A DNA stretch of 5,469 nucleotides from Syntrophomonadaceae bacterium (GCA_007122565.1 SKTJ01000214.1:1-5469); one strand, 5' to 3'; shown: positions 1-5,416, counted from the stretch's first letter. The notes: generated from the sequence alone by a model not told the origin. Numbers and translations are program-made.

Positions 1-900
1 ATTCCCTACAACAATATCAAGAACTATATTGAGATGCTGGAAAAAGGGGAAACCATCGACCGCCCCGTCGAGCAGGTAAGGGAAACGAAAGAAAGGCTGG
101 TCAAGGAATACACCGAACTGCTAACTAATGATGACGACAGGGCAACCTTCCAGCAGTTATTGGGCGTGGCCCAGACCTGTTTCCCCTACGTGGAGGATCA
201 TAACTTCTATATTGAGCACTGGTTCCATGGTGTCTTCTGGAATAAGATCCGGGAATTCGGGCAAATCTTTGTTAATCACGGCTTCTTCACTGACGTGGAG
301 GAAGTCTGGTACCTCAACCGCTATGAGCTGGAGCAGGCCCTCTACGACCTGGTAACCTCCTGGGCCTCCGGGGTGAAGCCCCGTGGTCCTTCATACTGGC
401 GTAAGGAGCTCGACTGGCGCAAAGATGTGATTGAGAAGTTCCGTGCATTCAGCCCGCCGCCGGCAGTGGGAGAAACACCGGAAGTGGTAAACGAGCCCTT
501 CACAATTATGCTCTGGGGTATCACCACCGGTTCAGTGGAATCGTGGCTCGATGCCAGCGACGTTGCGCCGGAAGATGTGAGCGAACTTAAAGGCTTCCCC
601 GCTTCATCCGGTGTGGCGGAAGGACCTGCCCGTGTGATCAGGAGCCCCGAGCAGCTCAGCGAACTGCAGCAAGGGGAAATCCTTGTTGCTTCCACCACTT
701 CACCGAGCTGGACGCCTGTTTTCAATAAGATTGGTGCAGCTATTACAGACGTGGGCGGCATCATGTCCCATGCGGCCATTGTCTGCCGTGAGTACGGCCT
801 GCCCGCTGTCGTTGGTACAGGACTGGCATCAACCGTAATCAAGACAGGCCAGATGCTCAGAGTTGACGGCGATAAAGGTACCGTAACCTTAATTAAATAA
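1..900 (+). CDS. ppsA: Phenylphosphate synthase-like alpha subunit (phosphohistidine swivel protein), 5'-truncated by window edge
   Basis: The reading frame is open from base 1 (codons ATT CCC TAC AAC) to TAA at 898-900, so the start lies outside the window and the ATG at 34 is internal. 299 residues are visible. The last ~110 residues are a PEP-utilising-enzyme mobile (swivel) domain: SSGVAEGPARVI is followed by GGIMSHAAIVCREYGLPAVV, whose His (codon 769-771) is the expected phosphohistidine. The upstream part (WYLNRYEL, PSYWRKELDWRK, EPFTIMLWGIT) resembles, from memory, the substrate region of phenylphosphate synthase PpsA. The protein ends right after the swivel domain and has no PEP/pyruvate TIM barrel, which argues against PEP synthase and PPDK. 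In the family, the His carries the phosphoryl group from the ATP-binding subunit to phenol, in the cytoplasm. The ATP-grasp partner is the next gene. Alternatives are a synthase for another phenolic substrate or a split rifampicin phosphotransferase-like enzyme. The swivel domain is certain; the phenol substrate is inferred. Confidence 0.75.
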   Translation: MPYNNIKNYIEMLEKGETIDRPVEQVRETKERLVKEYTELLTNDDDRATFQQLLGVAQTCFPYVEDHNFYIEHWFHGVFWNKIREFGQIFVNHGFFTDVEEVWYLNRYELEQALYDLVTSWASGVKPRGPSYWRKELDWRKDVIEKFRAFSPPPAVGETPEVVNEPFTIMLWGITTGSVESWLDASDVAPEDVSELKGFPASSGVAEGPARVIRSPEQLSELQQGEILVASTTSPSWTPVFNKIGAAITDVGGIMSHAAIVCREYGLPAVVGTGLASTVIKTGQMLRVDGDKGTVTLIK

Positions 901-916
901 CAGTACTGAACAGGAG

Positions 917-950
917 TCAGGAGTCAGAATACATAAATTCTGACTCCTGA
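917..950. repeat. Perfect palindromic repeat, CAGGAGTCAGAAT family
   Basis: Two 14-nt arms, TCAGGAGTCAGAAT (917-930) and its exact reverse complement (937-950), are separated by a 6-nt loop. An extra partial unit (CAGGAGT) precedes it and a partial one (ATTCTGAATA) follows. The same 14-mer occurs singly at 3755-3768 and 4896-4909. The hairpin is not followed by a T-run, so it is probably not an intrinsic terminator. It lies between the two synthase genes and could affect mRNA processing or relative expression. Confidence 0.85.
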
Positions 951-999
951 ATTCTGAATACCGCAGCATTTACAAATAACAGTATTAAAACCGGCAACA

Positions 1000-1005
1000 T
1001 ATAAT
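1000..1005 (+). promoter_or_regulatory. Possible -10 element upstream of the ATP-binding subunit gene
   Basis: A consensus TATAAT hexamer sits in an A+T-rich stretch about 60 nt before the ATG. The bases at the expected -35 distance (around 977-982, TAACAG) are a poor match to TTGACA, so this may be only chance A+T richness. If real, the second synthase gene could be transcribed independently of the first. Confidence 0.25.
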
Positions 1006-1050
1006 ATTTATGTAATAAGTGAATATTTAAACATCTTAATCGTCCCTGAA

Positions 1051-1056
1051 AGGAGG
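1051..1056 (+). promoter_or_regulatory. Ribosome binding site AGGAGG for the ATP-binding subunit
   Basis: A perfect AGGAGG lies 9 nt before the ATG at 1066, which fixes the start of the downstream gene. Confidence 0.85.
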
Positions 1057-1065
1057 GTTAAAAAG

Positions 1066-2136
1066 ATGGGCAAAGAAAATAGCAATGTTTTATGGTTGTA
1101 TGAACTGGGCAAAGATGATCCCATGATCGCCGGCAAAAAGTGCTGTCATCTGGGGGAGATGCTGCAGGCAAAATTGCCGGTACCGCCAGGGTTTGCTTTA
1201 ACCCTCAAAGCTTACGAAACATTTTTGCAGGGAAGCGGCGCCACTGATACTATTCTCCAGGAGTTAGGGAAGTATGACAAACAGGATTTATTGCAAAATG
1301 TGGGTAAATTCGAAGCGATAAGTAATGACATTATCAACGATGTGATTCTGAAAAAAGAGATGCCTGGAGAATTAAAAGAGGAAGTTGCCCGTTTTTACGA
1401 AGAACTGTGTGCCACTTGCGGCTTGCCCGATACCCCTGTGGCCGTAAGATCCAGCGGCCCCGTGAGTATGCCCGGGCAGTTTGACACTTTCCTCAATGTT
1501 TGCGGCTATGAAGATTTGTTGACCCATATCGTTAAGGTCTGGGCCAGTTCATTCAATGCCAGGGCCATGGCCTACCGCTTGCAGCGTGATATGGTTCTGG
1601 AAAGTTCCCCCATCGGTGTGGCTATTTTAAAAATGGTTAATGCCAAAAGCTCCGGCGTCATGTTTACCCTTGATCCGGTAAACGGGGATCCTTCCCGCAT
1701 TTTCATTGAAGGGAGCTGGGGCCTGGGCGAGAGCCTTGTGAGCGGGCAGGTTACCCCTGATAAGTTTGTGCTCGACAAGGTAACTCTCGATATTAGCAGA
1801 AAAACTATCTGCAGCAAGGAAATGGAACTGGTGCGCGGTCCGAATGGAGATGTGATCGCCAGGGATATTCCACCGGAAAAACAGAAAGAACCCTGCCTCA
1901 CTGACGCAGAAATCCTGGAGCTTGCCAAGATTGGCAAGCACATCGAAAAGCATTATGGCGTTGCCCAGGATATCGAATGGGCTATTGACGAGGACCTGAC
2001 CTTTCCCAATAATATCATCATCCTGCAGACGCGGCAGGAATCCATCTGGAGCAAAAAAACAAAAGGCCCCGTGGTACCCAAAGGAAATGCCACGGAGCTT
2101 ATCGCCCGCGGCCTGATGCAGGGTATCAAAGTCTAG
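1066..2136 (+). CDS. ppsB: Phenylphosphate synthase-like beta subunit (PEP/pyruvate-binding, ATP-grasp type)
   Basis: 356 residues, complete, with a perfect ribosome binding site. The protein is the N-terminal ATP-binding half of a PEP synthase standing alone. An early GKKCCHLGEML..LPVPPGFALT segment (residues 23-46) matches the family's first conserved block. AVRSSGPVSMPGQFDTFLN (126-144) is the nucleotide/phosphate-binding block, GVMFTLDPVNGD (197-208) and EGSWGLGESLVSGQVTPD (215-232) are central blocks, and DIEWAID..IILQTRQE (302-325) closes the fold. It lacks swivel and barrel domains. About 39 kDa is expected, close to the 40-kDa phenylphosphate synthase protein 2 as I recall it from Thauera aromatica. 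Its role would be to cleave ATP and phosphorylate the swivel His of the upstream gene product; the two would act as one cytoplasmic enzyme. The third, CBS-domain subunit known from Thauera is not seen here. The ATP-grasp assignment is firm; the phenol role depends on context. Confidence 0.82.
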   Translation: MGKENSNVLWLYELGKDDPMIAGKKCCHLGEMLQAKLPVPPGFALTLKAYETFLQGSGATDTILQELGKYDKQDLLQNVGKFEAISNDIINDVILKKEMPGELKEEVARFYEELCATCGLPDTPVAVRSSGPVSMPGQFDTFLNVCGYEDLLTHIVKVWASSFNARAMAYRLQRDMVLESSPIGVAILKMVNAKSSGVMFTLDPVNGDPSRIFIEGSWGLGESLVSGQVTPDKFVLDKVTLDISRKTICSKEMELVRGPNGDVIARDIPPEKQKEPCLTDAEILELAKIGKHIEKHYGVAQDIEWAIDEDLTFPNNIIILQTRQESIWSKKTKGPVVPKGNATELIARGLMQGIKV

Positions 2137-2163
2137 ATTGGATTAAAGGTAAAAAAGAACACG

Positions 2164-2201
2164 AAACGGATCCCGGTGACCACTCCCGGGATCCGTTTTT
2201 T
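2164..2201 (+). terminator. Strong rho-independent terminator between convergent genes
   Basis: A 13-bp perfect stem, AAACGGATCCCGG (2164-2176) with CCGGGATCCGTTT (2186-2198), encloses a 9-nt loop and runs into six T residues (2196-2201). It lies 28 nt after the synthase stop codon. On the minus strand the same stem is followed by a looser T-rich stretch (complement of 2147-2163), so it may also stop transcription coming from the gene at 2217-2774. Confidence 0.92.
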
Positions 2202-2216
2202 CTCTCTGCTTTGCTC

Positions 2217-2774
2217 TTAGTATTCCCCTCTTAGTAGTTTGCCTACTTTTTCACGGATTTGGGGGATGAGATGGCCGTTGATCACCGGGGTTACTTCCTG
2301 CCAGTTTTGCCAGTCTCCACAAAGAGAACCGTATAAATCGCCGCAACCCCGTTCAAAGGAAAGGGAGTAGTGTGGATTAATGCGGGGAGCCAGTTCCCGC
2401 ATATCAGCCAGCAGCGCATCCCGCTCCGCTTCGCTCAGCATCTGAAAGATAATCACCACGTTGGCACTGTCCTTGTCACTGGTGCCCATGCGGCCCCGTA
2501 TCGTTTCGTTGGGAGATTTCTCTTCCTGAAAGAGATACAAAAGATCGAGGCATTCGTCCAGGTCCCCCATTACAACCACTACCTTCCAGCAGTTCAGGGG
2601 GTTTTCCAGGGAAAGCTCTGCCGGTGATTCTTTCAACTGCTCGTACAAATGGTCCAGGCAGGGAAGACAGCGTACATAAATATGCTTTTTCGTTTCTTCA
2701 AGGCGGGGATGATTCTCAAAACTCATCCAGTAACCCTTATTAATATCCCTTCTCCGTCCCGCAAATATCTCCAT
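2217..2774 (-). CDS. Uncharacterised acidic cytoplasmic protein
   Basis: I do not recognise this family. The frame is open from 2846, but bases 2791-2819 of that extension are an intergenic palindromic repeat. I therefore place the start at the ATG at 2774, with GAGGG about 7-8 nt upstream, giving 185 residues. A second candidate ATG at 2726 (protein beginning MSFENHPRLEE, with AAGGG upstream) is almost as good. The product has no signal peptide or membrane segment. It contains a CLPC motif at residues 36-39, further Cys at 62, 75, 144 and 152, a beta-type VVVVMGD segment (65-71) and a C-terminal region with GCGDLYGSLCGDWQNW (143-158). The Cys pattern could bind a metal or be redox-active, but nothing proves this. 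It follows the HAD gene on the same strand across the 2846-3030 repeat element and converges on the synthase genes. Amino-acid composition and frame integrity support a real gene. Confidence 0.65.
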   Translation of the reverse strand: MEIFAGRRRDINKGYWMSFENHPRLEETKKHIYVRCLPCLDHLYEQLKESPAELSLENPLNCWKVVVVMGDLDECLDLLYLFQEEKSPNETIRGRMGTSDKDSANVVIIFQMLSEAERDALLADMRELAPRINPHYSLSFERGCGDLYGSLCGDWQNWQEVTPVINGHLIPQIREKVGKLLRGEY

Positions 2775-2790
2775 AGCATTGCCCTCACAA

Positions 2791-2819
2791 TGCGACAGGG
2801 GACGGTTCTCCCTGTCGCA
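2791..2819. repeat. Palindromic repeat, GCGACAGGG/CCCTGTCGC type
   Basis: Perfect 10-nt arms TGCGACAGGG (2791-2800) and CCCTGTCGCA (2810-2819) enclose the loop GACGGTTCT. This GACAGGGGACGGTTCT motif resembles REP-like dispersed palindromes I recall from Firmicute genomes, where they are thought to be mobilised by Y1 (REP-associated) transposases. The hairpin sits 16 nt upstream of the favoured start of the unknown gene, so it may have displaced or replaced that gene's promoter. Confidence 0.8.
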
Positions 2820-2845
2820 GTTTTTGTTTCCACAACATAACCTCA

Positions 2846-3030
2846 TTCACGGGCGGCCGTGGGCAGCCCCCCCTACAAAACCACCGCTGCACCATTAGTT
2901 AGGTGTCACCCAACGGGCGGGCACTTAAGACCCGCCCCTGTAAGATGCAAGTAGCAGGAAACAAGAGGCAAGACAGGCTAAAGACAAAACCAAAAATCCG
3001 CAGGGGCGGTTGCCTACAGCCGCCCGTGAA
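2846..3030. repeat. MITE-like element with 31-nt imperfect inverted ends
   Basis: Bases 2846-2876 and the reverse complement of 3000-3030 match at 26 of 31 positions by hand alignment (both begin TTCACGGGCGGC). Inside lies a second palindrome, GGGCGGG (2915-2921) with CCCGCCC (2931-2937) around CACTTAAGA. CCGCCCCTG (2932-2940) is also the exact reverse complement of CAGGGGCGG (3001-3009), so alternative foldings exist. The centre (2941-2996) is purine-rich with repeated GCAAG/GGCAAG words and no gene. No clear target-site duplication is visible. On the minus strand the hairpin at 3025-3004 is followed by TTTTT (complement of 2992-2996), so it might act as a weak terminator for the HAD gene at 3049-3705. 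It fills the gap between that gene and the unknown gene. Confidence 0.7.
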
Positions 3031-3048
3031 CATGCTCGCATGTGTAAA

Positions 3049-3705
3049 CTATTCTTGGGATAACTGGTGCATTGCCTCAGGTAGTATGTATAATTTCTCC
3101 AGAACAATGTCCGGATTTTCCTGCAAAAGAGTTTCTGTTTTATTCTGCCCTCCCAGCACGACGCCGATTTTTACTCCGGCGTCGCGTGCGGCGAAAACGT
3201 CTGAAAGACTGTCACCAATATGGATGGTCTCTGCCTGTTTTGCCCCGGCCCACGCCATCGCCCGGGCAATTCCCTCCGGTGCAGGTTTTAACAGGCGGAC
3301 ATCATTTCTTGTTAAAACAAGACCGAAACTGTCCTCCAACCCGAAACGGGTTAGTGCCTTTTCAATTCCCTTGCGGCCAATATTGGAGACCAGCGCCAGC
3401 TTAAAGTCTTTCAGTTCCTCCAGAGTTTTAGCTAATCTTTCCCTCAGTATCCACCGTGATGCTGCGTCCAGATCATACCGGTCATAAATCCGGTCAACAA
3501 GGGAAAGGAGGGTTCCATCTTCGTACCCCCACTCAGCACCCTTTTCCTGAACCAGGTTATAGATGGCGGCATAGTCCAGGTTTGCAAATGTATTCCCCGG
3601 TATATTTTTTTTCTCCAATTGCGCAGTTGTCTCTGCAACGGCTTCCGCCAAGTTCCATTGAAAGTCCGCCAATGTACCTTCCCAATCCAGGGTGATTAGT
3701 TTCAT
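3049..3705 (-). CDS. HAD-superfamily hydrolase with DxE motif I
   Basis: 218 residues from the ATG at 3705. An in-frame ATG at 3720 overlaps the GGGAGG ribosome binding site and is rejected as the start. Motifs in order are: motif I LDWEGTLAD (residues 6-14) with nucleophile Asp7; motif II LVSN (105-108, Ser107); motif III LLKPAPEG (138-145, Lys140); and motif IV HIGDSLSDVFAARDAG (162-177) with Asp165 and Asp169. The alpha-helical insert between motifs I and II indicates a subclass I (phosphoglycolate phosphatase-like) cap. Glu9 replaces the second Asp of the usual DxD, the general acid/base in phosphatases, so activity or specificity may be altered. The substrate cannot be read from sequence. 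It is a cytoplasmic protein. Its gene is 64 nt downstream of the riboflavin kinase-HAD fusion gene on the same strand and is probably cotranscribed. A link to flavin or aromatic metabolism is contextual only. Confidence 0.87.
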   Translation of the reverse strand: MKLITLDWEGTLADFQWNLAEAVAETTAQLEKKNIPGNTFANLDYAAIYNLVQEKGAEWGYEDGTLLSLVDRIYDRYDLDAASRWILRERLAKTLEELKDFKLALVSNIGRKGIEKALTRFGLEDSFGLVLTRNDVRLLKPAPEGIARAMAWAGAKQAETIHIGDSLSDVFAARDAGVKIGVVLGGQNKTETLLQENPDIVLEKLYILPEAMHQLSQE

Positions 3706-3712
3706 TGGTAAT

Positions 3713-3718
3713 CCTCCC
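3713..3718 (-). promoter_or_regulatory. Ribosome binding site GGGAGG that decides the HAD start
   Basis: Reads GGGAGG on the minus strand, 7 nt before the ATG at 3705. Because it overlaps the upstream in-frame ATG (3718-3720), it selects 3705 and a protein beginning MKLITLDWEG. Confidence 0.8.
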
Positions 3719-3735
3719 ATTCTTAAATGCTCCAG

Positions 3736-3754
3736 GGCCGGTTTTCGGCCTTTT
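3736..3754 (+). terminator. Small terminator-like hairpin in plus orientation
   Basis: GGCCG (3736-3740) and CGGCC (3746-3750) form a 5-bp stem around GTTTT, followed by TTTT on the plus strand. Both neighbouring genes run on the minus strand, where no T-run follows, so it would stop only antisense transcription. It lies in the gap between the two HAD-type genes. Confidence 0.35.
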
Positions 3755-3768
3755 ATTCTGACTCCTGA
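3755..3768 (-). repeat. Single copy of the TCAGGAGTCAGAAT repeat
   Basis: On the minus strand this is an exact copy of the 14-mer that forms the arms at 917-950. It begins one base after the TAG stop of the fusion gene (3770-3772). It has no inverted partner here, so it is a half-unit. Confidence 0.75.
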
Positions 3769-3769
3769 C

Positions 3770-4858
3770 CTATTCCATTATTTCCCCTAACCCAGCCACG
3801 CTATCTAAAATCGCACCGGCTCCTTCTTTGGCAAGAGACTGCACTGTTCCCGTACCGCTCAGCACTCCCACCGTAAACAGCCCCGCATCATTCCCGGCCA
3901 CAATATCACAGGGGGAGTCACCCACGCAAAAACATTCTGGTGCTGAAACCGCCAGTTGCTCCATACAGCGATAAATGGGTTCGGGATGGGGCTTTTTTTG
4001 CAATGTATCATTACGGGTAATCACCGTAGCGAAGAGTTCCTCAGGGTCCAGTCCGGCTTTCCGAAAAACATCCATTTTATTTATATAAAAAGAGGAGGTA
4101 ACCACCCCGATCCTAATACCCTGCTTGTGAAAGTTCAGCAGCATTTCCTCAACTCCCGGGAACAATGTTACCTCATGGTCGTAGCGGTGCTGCCAGATAT
4201 CCTCAAAAACAGCCATAATGTCTTTTTTCAATTCTTCCCCATTACCCTCGGGAGGAACTGCGCCCTTGATTGCGGCCCATCCTTCCCAGAAACCAAGGCC
4301 CTTACCCATAAAATCGAGAAAAATCTCTTGGGTTGGGGGATTTACATCCAGACGGAGACACCCTTCACACAGGATGCTGTAATAAAGATCCACTGAATCG
4401 ATTAGGGTACCATCCAGATCAAAGATCACGGCAGCGGGACGGGACATTTTTTGCGGCGTCTTTAGCGATGCTTCCAGGATGGTGCCGTCGTGCACTCCAG
4501 GGGTATCCTTGAAAAGAACAGGCGCAATAATCTCAATAATATCACTGTAGTATTCATTTACCATGGGGTAGATGATGGCTGCGTTCAAACCGTTTACCCG
4601 CAAAGGCAGCAACCTGGCCTCACAAAAGTTTGCCGCTTCCAGGGGAGGAATGATCCTTTTCCCCCGGCTCATGGCCAAGCGCCGTACCACACCAAAGGTT
4701 TGCTCATCCACCTTCAGATTCAAGGTGCCGGGGTGGGGATCAAATCCCGCCGCACTGCCACATTGCTTCCGAACCCAGTCGATCTCCATGAAACCTTTAG
4801 CCTCTCCCCGTCCGCTTAGAACCCTTCCCCTAAATTTTATTTCATCCGTATTGCTCAT
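3770..4858 (-). CDS. CTP-dependent riboflavin kinase-like (DUF120) domain fused to a HAD phosphatase
   Basis: 362 residues from the ATG at 4858; an in-frame TTG at 4867 abuts the ribosome binding site AGGGTGG and is rejected. Numbering here is from the ATG. The N-terminal domain (about 8-132) matches archaeal CTP-dependent riboflavin kinase: GRVLSGRGEAKGF (11-23), GFDPHPGTLNLKV (38-50) with the Thr and Asn that bind Mg in that family, and DIIEIIAPVLF..DG (106-125). That family makes FMN from riboflavin. The C-terminal domain (about 140-362) is a HAD subclass I phosphatase: FDLDGTLIDS (146-155) with Asp147 and Asp149, VTSS (253-256), KKPHPEP (288-294) and CVGDSPCDIVAGNDAG (311-326). All catalytic residues are present. 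No membrane or signal segments are seen. Candidate HAD substrates are the phosphorylated ribitylamino-uracil riboflavin precursor, FMN, or a prenyl phosphate; the sequence cannot choose. Most bacteria use the unrelated RibF, so an archaeal-type kinase here is notable. The next gene encodes another HAD. Confidence 0.87.
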   Translation of the reverse strand: MSNTDEIKFRGRVLSGRGEAKGFMEIDWVRKQCGSAAGFDPHPGTLNLKVDEQTFGVVRRLAMSRGKRIIPPLEAANFCEARLLPLRVNGLNAAIIYPMVNEYYSDIIEIIAPVLFKDTPGVHDGTILEASLKTPQKMSRPAAVIFDLDGTLIDSVDLYYSILCEGCLRLDVNPPTQEIFLDFMGKGLGFWEGWAAIKGAVPPEGNGEELKKDIMAVFEDIWQHRYDHEVTLFPGVEEMLLNFHKQGIRIGVVTSSFYINKMDVFRKAGLDPEELFATVITRNDTLQKKPHPEPIYRCMEQLAVSAPECFCVGDSPCDIVAGNDAGLFTVGVLSGTGTVQSLAKEGAGAILDSVAGLGEIME

Positions 4859-4867
4859 AATAACCAA

Positions 4868-4874
4868 CCACCCT
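4868..4874 (-). promoter_or_regulatory. Ribosome binding site AGGGTGG of the fusion gene
   Basis: Reads AGGGTGG on the minus strand, 9 nt before the ATG at 4858. It leaves no spacing for the upstream TTG, so it favours the ATG. It is weaker than the sites of the neighbouring genes. Confidence 0.6.
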
Positions 4875-4889
4875 GTTCAAATTATTATG

Positions 4890-4920
4890 CAGGAGTCAGG
4901 AGTCAGAATACAGGAGTCAG
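4890..4920 (+). repeat. Tandem partial copies of the CAGGAGTCAGAAT repeat
   Basis: CAGGAGT (4890-4896) overlaps a full 14-mer TCAGGAGTCAGAAT (4896-4909), then CAGGAGTCAG (4911-4920) starts another unit. All point the same way, so no hairpin forms. It lies in the leader between the LpdD-like gene terminator and the fusion gene. On the minus strand its TATTCT (complement of 4905-4910) is 18 nt from TTGATT (complement of 4929-4934), so the repeat may supply part of a weak promoter for the fusion gene. Confidence 0.75.
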
Positions 4921-4932
4921 TATAAAAGAATC

Positions 4933-4962
4933 AAAAACGAGGAACGCCCCCTGTGGCGTTCC
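4933..4962 (-). terminator. Rho-independent terminator after the LpdD-like gene
   Basis: On the minus strand GGAACGCC and GGCGTTCC (complements of 4955-4962 and 4941-4948) form an 8-bp stem with a 6-nt loop, followed by TCGTTTTTG. It begins 23 nt past the stop codon of the gene at 4986. It separates that gene from the fusion gene, so the two may be different transcription units or linked by read-through. Confidence 0.8.
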
Positions 4963-4985
4963 CTGTCCGCCTGCAGGAGTGAAAG

Positions 4986-5372
4986 TTACGACAGTTGTTT
5001 AATAAGCCGCTTAAGAATACTGCGGCAGCTTTCCTCAATGCTCTCAATTCCCTCTGGCGATATTTGATCAATATGGATGCCCACTGTAACAACAACATTA
5101 CGCTTAAGGGCAGCAGCAAGTTCACGGGCCATGATCCGGGCAAGGTCATCTTCCTTGTGGCCAACCATGGCAAAAACAGATGCCGTGGCGCTCACTGTCT
5201 CCGGATTGGCCAGGCTGGAGCGGGGTATCCCAATGGCGACGGCTCCCACGTGGGGTTTTTCACCGCCCGAGACCATTACCACCAGGTCCTCTCCGACGAA
5301 GGCCGCCTCGGCTCGAATCTGACGGGGGGGAACCCCCTCCGCTAAGGTTAAATTCTGACTTGTATTCTCCAT
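4986..5372 (-). CDS. lpdD: LpdD-like prenylated flavin chaperone
   Basis: 128 residues, ATG at 5372, TAA at 4986-4988. AGGAGG (minus strand, 5386-5391) lies 13 nt upstream, a rather long spacing, but no other in-frame start fits. The protein resembles the small LpdD family, found beside UbiD/UbiX-type decarboxylases such as gallate decarboxylase. The recognised blocks are GEKPHVGAVAIGIP (37-50), FAMVGHKEDDLAR (67-79) and VVVTVGIHIDQISPEGIE (93-110). The fold is predicted to resemble proteasome-assembly-chaperone proteins. Its family role is help with prenylated FMN or its loading into UbiD enzymes, in the cytoplasm. There are no membrane segments. It heads the minus-strand set and has its own terminator. 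It is the best sign that a UbiD-type carboxylase lies nearby, outside the window. The assignment is from remembered motif similarity; the name fits well but the mechanism in this organism is inferred. Confidence 0.75.
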   Translation of the reverse strand: MENTSQNLTLAEGVPPRQIRAEAAFVGEDLVVMVSGGEKPHVGAVAIGIPRSSLANPETVSATASVFAMVGHKEDDLARIMARELAAALKRNVVVTVGIHIDQISPEGIESIEESCRSILKRLIKQLS

Positions 5373-5385
5373 TGAAGTGTTTAAA

Positions 5386-5391
5386 CCTCCT
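5386..5391 (-). promoter_or_regulatory. Ribosome binding site AGGAGG of the LpdD-like gene
   Basis: Perfect AGGAGG on the minus strand, 13 nt before the ATG at 5372. The spacing is longer than the usual 5-10 nt, which may lower translation. Confidence 0.6.
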
Positions 5392-5416
5392 CGTTGTTAT
5401 ATAAATTCCACTTATA

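Noticed and set aside
34..36. ATG as the start of the first gene
   Set aside because: The frame is open back to base 1 with sensible residues and there is no ribosome binding site before 34; the gene continues beyond the window.
342..842. Minus-strand open frame of 166 codons
   Set aside because: Antisense to the swivel-domain coding sequence, with a Ser/Thr-rich composition typical of a shadow frame.
3031..3042. CATGCTCGCATG palindrome as an operator
   Set aside because: Short 5-bp arms located between a repeat element and a gene's stop codon; no second copy and no promoter nearby.
2790..3050. CRISPR array from several GC-rich repeats close together
   Set aside because: The units are palindromes of different families with irregular spacing and no constant repeat-spacer pattern; no cas genes are present.
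2903..3487. Plus-strand open frame of 194 codons
   Set aside because: It runs through the repeat element and then antisense to the HAD gene, has no ribosome binding site or recognisable motif, and is a shadow of that gene.
3956..4396. Plus-strand open frame of 146 codons
   Set aside because: Antisense to the HAD half of the fusion gene, whose motifs are intact; no start signal.
5349..5361. AATTCTGACTTG-like sequence resembling the CAGGAGTCAGAAT repeat within the LpdD-like gene
   Set aside because: Only about eight contiguous bases (ATTCTGAC) match and it lies inside coding sequence; chance is sufficient.
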